Shown here: positions 24,158 to 37,500 of the stretch, one piece after another
Layout: each line of letters begins with the position of its first letter
Numbering within the stretch: the stretch's first letter is position 1
DNA from: Rotaria sp. Silwood1
Lineage: Eukaryota; Rotifera; Eurotatoria; Philodinida; Philodinidae
Length of the DNA stretch: 64,000 bases
Assembly: GCA_905250075.1 (NCBI GenBank)
Contig: CAJNOP010000493.1
Coordinates: 92,192-156,191, forward strand
Reading direction: 5' to 3'
The notes under the pieces: model-generated
Told to the model about the DNA's origin: nothing
Database searches by the model: none
The model's input: the letters and a program-made list of their open reading frames with translations, nothing else
Program-made: the position numbers and the translations under genes

Positions 24158-25225
24158 CGAAGGTCGGAATTTCGGTCCGGAACGAAATTCATCTCACCGC
24201 TTTTGATAAAAAAAAAGGTCTAACTTCAATGTATAGTTGGCACATTCTGTAGTGTTGAGCAGGACGGCATAGTGCGTAGCAGTGTCCTTTTAGACCACAT
24301 TCAAGTTATAGCATCATGTTCACCATACGACATTTCAATTTCTTATGTCACTTGTTTCGGAGAAGTAAGAGATATCTCTCAAGACTGCAACACTTATTAT
24401 ATTAATCCAAGTAGACTACTCATCACTACGTTGTTCTGATCCGTACTATGTAGTATACCAACTAGTTAAAGATATCTGGCTTGTTTTAAGGCCTTCTTCC
24501 CCCTCCCCCCCCCCCCTCTCAAAAATCGATTTTAGGATCAAGTACATTCAAATCGCGTGAAATTTTCAGAATATGTTCGGGTTGTGGTAGAGAGGCTGTG
24601 GTAAAATTTTCATCTCGAAACCATGACATTTGACAGGGATATGAACCAAACAAGGGTCAAATATAGATCATTTTGTCTCCAAGATTTCTCGGTCCAGGTT
24701 CTGTCAATATATTTAAATTCTTTTTTTTTGTGCTTAAAAGAATATGTCAGGATGCAGGACATCATAGAGCCCTTTTTTTTTAATTCTTCCTTTAATAGCG
24801 GAGAAAGGCGATTACAAGTTCAATGACTGAAAAGACGCGCCAAAAATGAGTGTGTAATTACATAAATGTTGGTATACATAATAAAAAATAAAGTTTAATT
24901 AAAAAAAGTATTCCGTCGTGCTCTGCATCTGGACATGCTCTTTCAAACAAAAGAAAAAAAGTGTAAATATATTGAAAGAGCCTGAACCAAGATATTTTGG
25001 ACAAAAGATCAAGAAATAATAAATCAAGAAAAAACGAAAAAGATTTTTGGTTTTTTCCAAAGATGGCTTAGTTTTCGAATAAGGGATGAGGAAAATCTTC
25101 AAAAATTTTTCTCATTTATGAAAGATTAGATCAAGAACTATCCTTCTGTGTATTTATCTCAAAGGGGGATGATCTTAAAAGATTGGCGAGGTAAATTTGA
25201 GCCTGGACCGAAATTCATCTAAGCC
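24158..25225. mobile_element. foldback/TIR element of about 1.07 kb
   Basis: GAATTTCGGTCC near the left end is mirrored by GGACCGAAATTC near the right end, and both continue with loosely matching sequence. A longer internal inverted repeat joins about 24675-24780 to about 24899-25005, sharing TCAATATATTTA and GAATATGTC-GGATGCAG type stretches. The flanks ACAAATCT (24150-24157) and ATAAATCT (25226-25233) match at 7 of 8 positions, which suggests an old hAT-type duplication. A C-run lies at 24499-24516. No transposase is encoded. Confidence 0.6.
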
Positions 25226-25233
25226 ATAAATCT

Positions 25234-26429
25234 AGTTTAGTTGATAATCTATATTTTGAAATAAAATATTGATTTAATTTAATTCATATATATATATATA
25301 AACAAACTTCGAATAGATATTCTTATCTGATATTCATATAAACAAAACAAATAAATTCAACTGTTATTTAAATAATAATTCAATTTCTATTTAATTAAAA
25401 TAATCATTTGAAAATTTGTTTTGTTTTCTTTTTGTTGTCTAGATAATTACATTGAGAAAATCAATAAGTTAATTATATAAAGAAAAACTAAATATTATTT
25501 TCGAAAGTGTAGATATAAAAAGAAAATAAATTCTATTGCTTCGATTTATTTTATTATTTTAAAATCATATATATGATGGAATAGAATTTATTTAATAAAT
25601 AATCTTCTTAACAAATATTTTTCATAATTTATCATATGAAAATGATTGAAATAAAATAAAAATAATTTTTTTTTAAAATGAATAAATTGATGATTTATGA
25701 GAAAGTATTTGATATAATGATTAGTCTTGTTTAATATTGTTGACAATATGATAATATAGATTGAATATATTTATTTAAATATATATTATCTTTATTTGAT
25801 AATATACCTATAGAATATATTAATAAACAATATTCGATATGTTTAATGTCTAAATAATAATCAATTTAATTAAAATAAAATCTAAACAAGATAATAAAGA
25901 GAATTTTATTCGTTTTATTACGATTATTTAGTTTTTGGAATCAATTGAAATATATTTTTTTTTTATTATCTTAATCAGTTGAAAATAATCAGTATTATTA
26001 ACAAAAACATTGAATATTGATTAATTAAAAAAAAACGTATATACATATTTATCTTTATTTTTTATTTTAGATAAGAAACATCGAAAAGAAATCTCAATCT
26101 AACTTACTTTCATTTTATTTAAAACATTAGTCATATTATTATACGTATTTGTATAAATAAAAAATCCTTTACTTATTGTTTCTCACCTTTTTTATTATTC
26201 CGTTCGTTTTTTTTTTGTTTTCGATTTAACCTGAACTTCGAAGTCTAGTAGCATGGAGAAAACATTATTAAATGTAAGAGAGAGAAAGAAAGAAAGAAAG
26301 AAAAAAAAGAAAAACATGAATATATTCTTTGATAAAATAGTTGATTATTGAAAGGTTTTCGTGTTTATTCATTTTCATTTTTGCTCATATTATTGTAATA
26401 TTGAAAAAAGAAAAAAAAAGGTGTGCATT
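25234..26429. other. AT-rich intergenic DNA 5' of the RhoGAP gene
   Basis: No gene is seen. A GAAA microsatellite lies at about 26279-26310, close to the presumed 5' end of the RhoGAP gene. Confidence 0.6.
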
Positions 26430-29400
26430 ATGACCTCAAATCGAAAACATTCTCTTATTGATGTATTATCCAATGAGAATTGTTTGTCTGATGATAATCA
26501 TCGATCAAATAATGAAGGAGAACGACGATGGAGACGAACAAGTTTTGCTGGATATCCTTGGGTGAGATTTTCATTTTCGATTTTCAACTAATATCTCAAT
26601 TTATTCGTTTTATTTTTTATTATTTATAAATTTATTCGAATTTGAATACGAATTAGAATATTTATTTATTTATTTTCTCTAGATGAATAAATTCAAGCCA
26701 TTTATATATGGAACAAAGTAAGTTAATATTTGAAATAATCGATTATTTTCTTATTGTTGAATTATGAAAGAAAAAAAAAACAGTCTAGTTGAAATGAATT
26801 AATCTTGATAAGAATATATTTATAAATGAAAATGAATATAGATAGTAATTAATTGAATTAAATAATCTATGTTGAATTTCGATTTATTAATAATATTCAA
26901 ATGAAATAAATAATTCATTGATTATATATTAAAAAAAAACAAACTCTTATTTATTTAAAAAATTATTTTCAAAATCACCGATTTATTTAACATAAATATA
27001 ATTTAAAATAAGAATATTTAAATAAATAATATTCTATTAGATTATTTCAATCGTTTGAATAATAATAATCGATTACCAATAATATTAAATAGAATTTATT
27101 TATTTTAAATTATCTTTAATTAATTCTGTGCCCCTCATTTTCATATCAAATAGTTACAGTCAATTGAGTTTTTTATTAAAAAAATTTTCAATCATTTTCT
27201 TATCCTATATATATATATGTATTCATTTATTTAATAAATGATTATTTAAATAATTTAACAACATTATATAGATGTTGTATATTATTGATTTTATCTTTTA
27301 TTAAATTGTGTTTAGATAGATTTTCAAAGAGTTTTATATTTAACAAGACAGAAAACAAAAACATCGATTAGATTTTATATATAATAGAATAGAATAGAAT
27401 AAGTAATTAAAATAAAAATAGAATAAATAGATCTATTTAGTTATCATAAACAAATAATCTATATAATAAGAGTATATGAAAAATAACCTAGAAACATCAA
27501 TAAAAAGTTTTCAAAAAAAAACTCATTTATAGCAGATGATAAGTAATCGTCAAAACAAACTAATCAAATATATTATATTTTATATAAAAATCACATATTG
27601 AGTCGAGTATTTAATTGAAGATTGATCTTTTTTTTTAAATAAGTTTATTTATCTTATAGAAGAAAACAAAACTTCGTAAACAGTTATAATCAACTGATTT
27701 ATTGTCAGTTAATAGTATAGAAAAAAAAAGAAGAAAATTGTGTTTGATTATTGAAGAGAGACTATTCAATAACTAATAATATTTAATAAATGTGATCTGA
27801 TATATTATATTAATGATCATTCCTATCATATTGATATGTATCGAGGAAAAAAAAAACAATAACAATCGATTTTGAAGTTTTTAATTATGGAAGGTTGATT
27901 TATTCGAGACGATTCATCGAAAAGAATGTTTTTTTCAGAGAATAAGATTTAATCTAGGAGAGAATAGAAATCAAACATTGAATTATATTAGAAAATATAT
28001 TTGACAATAGATCAGAATTTATTTCAAAGTATTTTTTATCCTCTGTTAAAGTTTTAACTTAATTATTCATTATATTAAGGAAGACTTTAAAACAAAAACA
28101 AAATCAAGTTTTATCCTAGTCTACACTGATCTATATTATAGAAAATAACTAAAATTAAGCAATTTTTCATAATGAAAATAACTTGCTTGGTTTTTGTTTT
28201 CACTAACTTTAACAAACACAATCGTAGTAAGTTGATTATAGTAATGTGAAAGTTTTTGGTGAGTCTTTGTTAATCTATTTATAGTAAATATTAACGATTG
28301 AATATTTTCAAATATAAATCATAAAAGAAAAATCCTAATGATAATATATTTATTGAGTTTGTCTATTTTGAAGAATGATTTAATTAAATATGAGATAATA
28401 TATAAATAAATAAATAAAAAAACTGTTTTATTGTATTTAATTAAGAAATGATGATGTACCTGATTGTTACAATCGAGTTCGTTATATTCGAGATGCTTGT
28501 AAAGTATTATCTGATCTTTGGAAAACGGATAAAGATTTTGTAAGTGTTAATTAATTAAATCTAATATAAAAAATAAAATTTGTTTTTGTTTTTGTTTAGT
28601 TAAATAAAAGTATTGATAATGATGTATCAAAATCGTTCAAAGAATTTCGTTTGAATGATGTTGCACGTTCTTATCGTTCTCCATATCGAACAAATGGAGG
28701 TTCATCGATTTTAAATCAAACAATTGATGATTTAGTTCAAATACATGATTTTATTGATTCGAAAAGAAAAGAATGGCTTGAACAATTAAAAAAAATTATT
28801 GAACAAGCTAGAGATAAACAAGTATTGTTGAACCTTTTTTTTTTTTTTTATTCTTATTTTATTTTTATCTCTGTTTTTGATAACAAGTCAAATATTCGTC
28901 AAACGATGACTGAACTTCGAGATAATTATGAAAAAGCTCAACGAAAATTAGAAACAGCTGATACGAATTTAAAAAAGTCTCTGATTTTTATTTTAATTCT
29001 ATAAAAATAATTTTGTTTTTCAATATATTTTTAAAAAAAAAAAGATTTCAAACACGATCTGATCGTTTAACATTACCAAATTTTGATGAACGTTTACGTG
29101 AATTAGAAGATATTCGTAGTGAATGTGAACAAGCTCGAACATTATCACATGATATATATGCAACTGAAACATATAAATTTTCAAGTGAAGAACATTCAAT
29201 AACAGTTAAACTATTTTATCAATATTTATATGAAGAAAATACATTTTATAATGATGTATCAAAATATTTATCATCAAAAATGCCTGAAATAGAACAAAGA
29301 TTAGAAAATAATGATTTAATTCCATCATTTGGTTATGATCTTGCTAAACATTGTTCAAAACGAAACGATACATTAATTGCTTATCCTATTGAAATATGTA

Positions 29401-30939
29401 TTAGACTTTTAGAAAATAGTTTAAATGAAGAAGGTCTTTTTCGTATTGCACCATCACATGGTAAACAAAAAAAATTAGTTGCTGAACTTAATTTACAAAC
29501 AATTGATAGAGCAGCGACACTTAATGAACTTAATTATGATCCACATGTTCCAGCAAGTACACTTAAACAATATTTAAGAGAACTTCCAGATTGTTTACTT
29601 ACAAATGCACTTTTATCACAATGGAATGATGTTATTTCTATCAGGTTTGTTTGTTTGTTTGTTTATTTATTTCAACTTTTTTATTTAAAAATAAACAAAT
29701 AGACAAGAAAAACATTTAAACCTTTTTTTTTGTTTTTTCTATTGTTAATTAATTCATTGATATTGAACATTGATAAAAACGAGTTATTTTCTATAAATTC
29801 TATAAAATAAAAAAAAAAAACTGAAGTATTCAATCAAAAAAAAATAAAATAATAATTTAAGAAAAAAATATTGTTTTAATCTGATATATATGATTTATAT
29901 TCGAATAAAGATTAAATAGATAATATTTATATTTGAGATTTAAATAAAAACAAAGACAAATAATGAATATTTATTTTAACAATTGAAATTAATTTATCGT
30001 TAAAGCATTAACTATAAATAATAGTTATTTGAAATTATATTTTATTATTATTTAAATTTTAAATAACTAATTTAATATAATTAATATTTCTATATTAAAT
30101 AATTGTTTATTAATATAGAATTAAAAATAAATTTCGAAATAAAAATAAAAAGAATAAATATTGTTTTCTTAAACAATTGTTTATTAAAAGAAAATATCTA
30201 CTAAAAAATTCAATAAATTCTTTAGAGATTAGTTTGTTTTTTTTTTTTGTTTTCTTCTCTTAAATAAATATATAAAAGATAAATATTAATTAAGAATTTT
30301 AAAATAAAACAAAAAACGAAAAAAAAAATAAAGTTTTTCAATTTGTTTTATTTAATTTTTAGTGGTGAACAAGCTCGTCTACAACGAATAAGTCAATTAA
30401 TAAATAAATTACCTGATATTAATTATCAAAATCTTTGGTTTGACATTTGTTTTTTGTTTCTTAATTTATTTAACTAAAATAAATTTTTTATTTTTATCTT
30501 TATTTAGTTATTTAGTTCGTTTCTTAGCTCGTGTAGCTGAATATTCATCGGAAAATAAGATGACACCAAATAATTTAGCTATTTGTATTGGATGTAGTAT
30601 TTTATATGGAAAAGATCAATCATCATCATCGTCACATCAATCTATTTCAAATTCCTATACAGCTGCTTCAACTATTCTTGAACTTATGATTATTCATCAT
30701 AAACAATTATTTATTAATTCTTCTCAACAAGAACAAACTTCAAAATCAATTAAATGCCAACCTGATCTTATTCCAACTGAATTTCATTCCGTATTTTTAA
30801 TTATTTTTATTTTTATTATTTTGTTTCTATTAAATTATTTTTTCTTTTTTTAAAGAAAAGTCGAAGTGGTTCAAATGAAAATTTATTAGATGTTCAAAGT
30901 ATACCAGTATATCCTCAACCGTATGTATTTATATTCTAA

Positions 30940-30970
<31 letters not shown>

Positions 30971-31878
30971 GATCTCCTGGAACACGTCGAAAAAATAAAG
31001 CACCTCTTCCACCAGCATCATCTTCGGTTAATCAGCAAACATCAGTTGAACAAGTTAATTATGAAAATCTATCATCTGACATTAATTTAAATGATCAAAC
31101 ATCGAATCAATCTATAACAGGTAATAAAACAATGATTTTAACGAAATAAACAAATAAAACAAATGCTTATATCAGTTAATAATCAAGAATCATCTTCCGA
31201 CTATAATCGAATCAAGAAATTATGCAAAAAATTTGCAGGAGGTTCTTTTTTTTATGCTCGCTTTTATTGCCATATATATATATATATATATAACTGTTCG
31301 TTAAATCAATATGTCCTTTGCTTTCGTCGTTCGTTATTTCTCTAAAAAATATAAATAATCAACATTGCTCTTTCGAACGTTAATTAAACTTAAAATAATC
31401 ATTTGAAAATAATTAAATAAAATCATGTCATTTATTTTTTATTTTTTTGATTACTTTAGTAACAAGTTCATCAAGTTTTAGTCCGAGTGATAAAATTCAT
31501 CGACGTACACCAAGCGAAGGAACACAATTAGATCGTCCTGGAGCACCTCCACCTCTTCCACCATCACTTATTATTTCTTCTTCACCATTAGTTCAATCTC
31601 GACAAAAACTTTCCTTTCCATTATTAAAACCAAATAATGAACAAAGATTTTCAACGGCAATAGAAGATAAAACAGTTGAAAATGATTCAACAACAGATTT
31701 GTCAACTGATTCAACATCAACGACAAATGATGGTGTTAATGTTGGAAAATTAATTTCACAAATTAATAATCGAATGGCTGCTGGAAAATCAAATAATACT
31801 CAAACAAATAATAATCGAATATCTTCTTTTAGAAATAGCACATTACCTTCACCACCTGGAGATACAACTGATTTCTAG
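26430..31878 (+). CDS. BAR-RhoGAP protein, ARHGAP17/ARHGAP44/SH3BP1-like (12 exons)
   Basis: Exons 26430-26561, 26683-26717, 28446-28539, 28600-28821, 28888-28976, 29045-29644, 30363-30437, 30508-30790, 30856-30920, 30972-31120, 31176-31241 and 31460-31878 join in frame to 742 residues; all introns are GT-AG. Residues about 60-280 form a helical, coiled-coil BAR-like region. The RhoGAP domain spans about 285-470: GLFRIAP carries the arginine finger (Arg324), and KMTPNNLAI is the conserved second motif. The C-terminal 270 residues are disordered, Ser/Thr-rich, with proline clusters (APLPPA, APPPLPPS) that could bind SH3 domains. Such proteins bind curved membranes and switch off Rac/Cdc42. The 66-nt exon 31176-31241 is frame-neutral and might be alternative. 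Exon 1, separated from exon 3 by a 1.7-kb intron, is the least certain. Confidence 0.85.
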
Positions 31879-32262
31879 TCTTTTATCATCCGGTGCTTTT
31901 TTTTTAAATTATAATCAGTGACTCATTTAAACTAATTTCATTAATTATTATCTTTTCTTTTCTTTTCGTTTCATTTCGTTTCATTTTTTTTTTTATTTGA
32001 TCGCTTCTCTTCTATACATATATATAAATCAATACATTTCTACTGTTCATAATTAAATGAAACAAATAATTCACAGTTGATTGTTTTTTTTTAAATTTAA
32101 ATCATCGATAATAATTGTTCTTTTAATGATAAAATCTGTTATTATTAAAAGATGTAATCATCACTGAACAATTTTTAAGTCAATCAATAATTTAAATATT
32201 CTTCTTGTCAAATTTATTCTTTTTCATAGATCAACATTTTAATTGAATATTTCACTTTTTAA
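31879..32262. other. 3' flank of the RhoGAP gene
   Basis: AT-rich DNA with pyrimidine-rich runs. It probably includes the 3' UTR. Nothing else is seen. Confidence 0.5.
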
Positions 32263-32270
32263 ACATTTTT

Positions 32271-32404
32271 CAAGGGGTAAACGGCGGACTTGGAGTAGAA
32301 ACGTACGCCAAAGTACGTCAAATTAGACTACTTGAAGTAGTTTAAAGTACCATCCAACTAGCTCAAAGTAACTTTAAGTCCAAAAGTCTGCCGTGTCCTC
32401 CTTG
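32271..32404. mobile_element. 134-bp hAT-like MITE, TSD ACATTTTT
   Basis: Identical flanks ACATTTTT lie at 32263-32270 and 32405-32412. The left end CAAGGGGTAAACGGCGGACTT matches the right end read inward, CAAGGAGGACACGGCAGACTT, so about half the element is inverted repeat. The centre contains ACTACTTGAAGTAGT, itself palindromic. It is far too short to code. Confidence 0.85.
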
Positions 32405-32412
32405 ACATTTTT

Positions 32413-32920
32413 ATTTAAAATTTTTCCTTTTAATTATTTATTTTTATCAATATTTCAAGGCTATTTTAAATAAGTTATATTTTTACTTTCGAAAAGATTG
32501 TCTCTTACTTTTACATAAATTAACTTTCTACTGTAAAACATATTTAAAAATCAGTCTTATTCACAGAGTCAACATGTATTATGATCGAAACTTGAAAAAG
32601 AAAACGAGAATCGATACATCTTCAATAATAGTCTTATCGAAATATTTTTGATTTGTTCCATGTCGAACACGCAGCTCAAAATCGAAGAGTTCAGCCATCT
32701 GATCCTGCAGAAGAGATGCAAGAAAACTCATCATATCTTACGAGAAAGCACCGCAACCTGCCCGTAATTCTCAATCTGGATATGGAAAAAATTTTCGTTT
32801 TAACTTTTTCATGGTTGTTTTGTTGAATCAAGAATTTATTTATCGTTATTATACAAATTGTCTTAATTATTTGCTTTGTATATACAAACGTTTCCTTGAT
32901 ATTTATTTTAATAATGTAAA
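32413..32920. other. intergenic DNA with a possible coding fragment
   Basis: A plus-strand frame from about 32659 to 32810 reads without a stop and has balanced composition (HVEHAAQNRR... LTRKHRNLPV). I do not recognise it and it has no start. It may be a gene relic. Confidence 0.25.
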
Positions 32921-32924
32921 CATG

Positions 32925-33575
32925 TCATCTGGACACTTCCATGGGAAGTATACCATAAAAAACACAAAGATCTCAGAAAATGTTTTGAGGTATCAGGGCT
33001 TGTAGAGCTTATTGTGCTGATCATTTTGATAGAAAAAAATTTTCTTTTCATCAAAACATAACGGCACTAGGGTCAAAATACTGAAACATCAAAAAAGTCG
33101 TATCGGTCCCAGGCCGAAAAGTACCGGCCGGTTCCCGCAGGAAAACACCGGAAATAGCCGGAACATGGAAGCAGTATTCCGGCCGGAAATTTTCGGAATT
33201 TTTTCCGCTGATTTTCCGCTCGGTTCCTGCCGGAAAACACAGGAAATTGGCCGGAATTCACCGGAAAAAATCCGGAGAATTTCCGGCCGGACTACTGCTT
33301 CCATGTTCCGGCTATTTCCGGTGTTTTCCTGCAGGATACGGTGATTTTTCCCGCATTTTCCTGCCGGTTCCTGCAATATCCGGTGGCCGGAACGATCGAC
33401 CTGGGGTTACTTGTTTTTTGCAGTATTTTGACTCTACCAGCGTTATTTGTCAATGAAATAGGGTAAAATTTTATGTCAAAATGATCAGAAAAGAAAGCTC
33501 TACAAGCCCTGATGCGTCAAAACATTTTCTGAAATCTTTGGGTTTATATGTCTGGCTATCTATGACTATCCATGT
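32925..33575. mobile_element. long foldback element with CCGGAAA-rich core
   Basis: Outer arms: TCAGAAAATGTTTTGA and ATCAGGGCTTGTAGAGC at about 32971-33010 are repeated in inverted orientation at about 33490-33535. Inner arms: ACACCGGAAATAGCCGGAAC and CATGGAAGCAGTA at about 33145-33178 are inverted at about 33289-33326. GGTCAAAATACTG (33072-33084) pairs with CAGTATTTTGACTC (33421-33434). The core is strongly GC-rich in CCGG motifs, like the ends of the element at 9366-11534. Minor frames in the core are spurious. I could not place the outer ends or a target duplication exactly. Confidence 0.75.
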
Positions 33576-34084
33576 TCAAAAAGTTGATCACTATATAACT
33601 CAAAATGACTATATTCCTGCAAAATGGGACTTTGTGGGTTTTGTAGCGCGGAGTCTACTCTACAAAACCCTATACACGGCAATCGAAACACGCCGACAAA
33701 ATAGTGCGTAAAATTCGACAAAACACTAAGAACTATGATTATTTCGGAAAAAGAAGATCATTTATGCATATTGCTTTGAAATTCCATTTGTTTGAGCTGA
33801 AAATTGTAGTATGGTGACCTCTGAGAAGTCGAACGATGAAGTTGAAGAAGATTTCTAAGTCTATTTTGACGCAATTGAGAGTATCTGAACTGTGATTTCG
33901 ATGGAAACTTTTGCTAGCTTACTTTCTTTTCCAATGGAGAGAATAATTTATAACTGTAGTTGAAAAAGGACGGGGGACGTTTTTCGTGCATTTCGGCCCT
34001 ATTACAAAATGAAGGCACAATTACCTGAAACTTTCAACAAATACTCAACTTTATGTTAGTAGTCATCACTCAAAATTTCAGCTT
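33576..34084. other. unassigned DNA before the gap
   Basis: A small hairpin pairs GGGTTTTGTAG (about 33637) with CTACAAAACCC (about 33660). A 76-codon frame at 33481-33711 overlaps the foldback arm and is not credible. Nothing else is seen. Confidence 0.4.
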
Positions 34085-34184
34085 NNNNNNNNNNNNNNNN
34101 NNNNNNNNNNNNNNNNNNNNNNNNNNNNNNNNNNNNNNNNNNNNNNNNNNNNNNNNNNNNNNNNNNNNNNNNNNNNNNNNNNNN
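34085..34184. other. assembly gap (100 Ns)
   Basis: Exactly 100 undetermined bases, the conventional size for a scaffold gap of unknown length. Continuity across it is not shown by the sequence. Confidence 0.99.
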
Positions 34185-34563
34185 GATTCATTCGACCGAT
34201 TTTAACATATCCTCTCTATCGACTGATTTATTGTTTATTCATCGATTTAATATACGAAATAAAAAATAAATAAACTATTTTCTAAACTGAATTTGATTTT
34301 TAAAAACATTCAATTATTTATTTTGTTTTATTTTTGTCATATGTTCTTTTATAATAATTCATGTAAAATGTATTACACAAATATAAATATATTTTTCTTA
34401 CGGAAAAAGATATTTTGAATAATTTAAAATTTGTTTCAGAATATGTTTAAAGAACTTTCCAATAATGTATGTATGTATATAGAATCGTATTGAGATAACG
34501 CAGCATATTTTTTTTTATTTATTTTGATATTCAATCAATTCCAATTTATTCTTAGAAAAAAAA

Positions 34564-37500
34564 TCAAACCCAAAAACGAAATCTTGTTATTTCGATATGA
34601 ACTCGACTATTAGGGAAATGCATTTGAACCATAGAACGATAAGGTTCGATTTTTTCACGATTGATTTCTCCATAAATATCGAGTAAAACAAGTTCTTTTA
34701 ATTGTTCAACTAATTCAGAAAGATCTTGTTGAAAGACAGCAACATGTTCAGCTAAATAAAAAAATTTTTTTTTAAAATAATTTATTTGTAATTTTTTTTT
34801 CTTTGATAAACGTACTAATCGACTGAGTTGTTCGTAAGGATTTTATCCAATGTCTACTGAAAACTTGACATAAATATTTTGTTTCATATTTTGGTCGAAC
34901 TTAAACAAAGAGAAATATTTTATATTAATTTATCTTATAAAAAATTTTATCAAATCGAAAAACTCTTCAGATTTTCTTCAATTAAATATTCGTAGAAAAA
35001 AAATATTTTTATTGAAAATATATCAACTTACTTGATGTCCAAGGAAAGTCGTCATCCCGCCAAAGACGCAATGTTTGTAAATATGGTGTAAAACTACTGA
35101 GAAGAGGTACGAGATTTTTACCCATATGAGCCGATTCGTCTGAACCATAATTACAACTCGACAGACAAAATTCGATGTGTCGAACGGTAGTCAATGCATT
35201 TTTTCTTAGTTTATCGGATGCCTAAAAATAAGAATAATTAAATTTTAACATTGATTCATAAAAATGACATTTAGAACAAATGAACAAACTGTAGTCGTTT
35301 GTTTGTCATTCAAACGTTGAACTAAAGTCATATTTATTTTTCTCAAACGTCAATAATTATTAACAAGTGTACCAGAAACGATTTCAGTATTACCTTTCTC
35401 AACTTCTCTTTTCCTTATTTTTGCTTGATCAATATATCTTTTTTTTATCAAAAGACTCAACAGGAAATCGCCTAAAAATCAATACCAAATGTCATTTAAA
35501 ACTCATTATTTTTTTATTTACGTGAACAAAATAAAAATTTCGATATTGGAAGTATTGCATAAAATAAGTACAGAGGTTGTCATTGATCAACAAATATCTT
35601 TTTCAGATCTCTTCATAGTTTTTGTTATAGATAGAAATGCACATAATACAAGCTATACCATACTATTCTCAAATAATGAACACAGTTCGGAAAAATCTGC
35701 ATTGCAAAGCTGGAACAATACATCAAGAAAAATTTGTTAGAACAATCCCTCGGATTGAAATGCTCGACTAACATTAGCAGTGTCTTATCCAGTGTGGGAG
35801 CCTGGGGCATTTGCCCCCCCCCCCCTCGAGAAAAATGAAATAAGTTTTAAAAAAAATAATATAATTTTCTAAAACTATTTTTTATGAGAGATTTTTGGAA
35901 AAATTGTTGATAAAATGTTGTTAAAATAGAACAAATTCGTTTTCCTTAGTATAATCTGATTAACACATATGATTGATCAATGTCAACCTTAAAAAATTTT
36001 TGCTTGCCCTCCCGACAACTAAATTCGCCCTCCCGGAGTAAAAACCTGGATAAAACATTAACCATTAGGTATTTTCCCGATCAATTGTTAATACATAATG
36101 ATGATAAAAAATATTAATCTGAGTGTTAAAGAATAACAAAGGACAGATATCTTAAATTTTACTGTATTGAAGTGAGAATCCTGCATTAGACTTCATTTCT
36201 CGGATATGTAGCTCATAGACAATCTCTAGGAGGAGGGTCCAACGACAACCCATAATAGAAAATTTCAGCGTCAGTTACCCATCGAATATTACAGACTGAT
36301 CTTCACTATTTGTCATACAAGAACAACTTAACAACCTTAAGATCTCTAATTAACAGAAATGACATGTGAATGTAGTTTAACCCTTGGAGGACTGTGGGAC
36401 ATACGTTGTCCTACCTGTTTTTCAGTTGAGAAAATATTTGCTCTACATTTAATTGTTATAGCCTATAAGGTAATATGTTGTTCTACTTCTAATCTTATGC
36501 ATCTTTTCTCACTTCCTTTCTGTAATATAGATCCTTCTCAGATATTCTCCTTTTGTTGTACTGCTATATATTAATATCGTGATTTCTCGTCTTTCCCTTG
36601 ATGTTATTGTTATAAAGTCTTCATCTAATCATTGTGAACCACATACAATAAATTGATTGAAGAAGCACATTTTGATTGAAACAAAATTTGGTCCTCAAAG
36701 GGCTAAAAATGCTATTTGAAGAGCAATATGACAAAAGACGTGTGCTCCTATTAGCGATATCGTATGGATCGAAGCAGAAAAGCCGAACAGTTTTGTTATT
36801 TTCTACATAATGAAAATATATTTAATCGAAGTATATTATGCAAAATGTAACATATTAGTTTTTCCAAATGATAATATTTTGTTAATTTACATAAAATATC
36901 ATTGAAAATTAATAAAAGGAATTTAAAAAACAGGTTAATTTAATGAATACTTACATATTCAATAAGGTGCAAGAACCATTCGAATTGTTCGATTCGAAGA
37001 TAAATCAACTGAATTGGCATTGAAATAAGATAGGCAAGGACTTGTGCACGTAGTTTAGTTCGATTAATACAGTGGTCATTATATGCTATAGAAAGATTTT
37101 AATCAGGTTTTTGTAAACAAAAATATTCTGAAATCTAACTAAATCCTATACAAGAAAGATATATATCATTCAAACATATATATCGATTTATATCGTTTAT
37201 TTTATGATTATTAAGTAATTCTAAAGATCTTTTCCGTTTTTAATTATCCAAAGATCAATTTCTAAATATAACAGCAACTTTATTTCAAACTTCACTCAAT
37301 CCATTATTTCAATTCATATTTCTATTCTTAAAAAGAACAAAAATACTCATAGAACAAACAACAAAAAACGATTTATTAACTTAAAACTCATTTTTCAAGC
37401 TTTTAAGCCCTGTCAAATACATTCTCTCAATAATAATAAATTGTTATCAAGTCCATACAGAGCTGATCTAATCTATTGTCATATGAATATATTTTCCATA

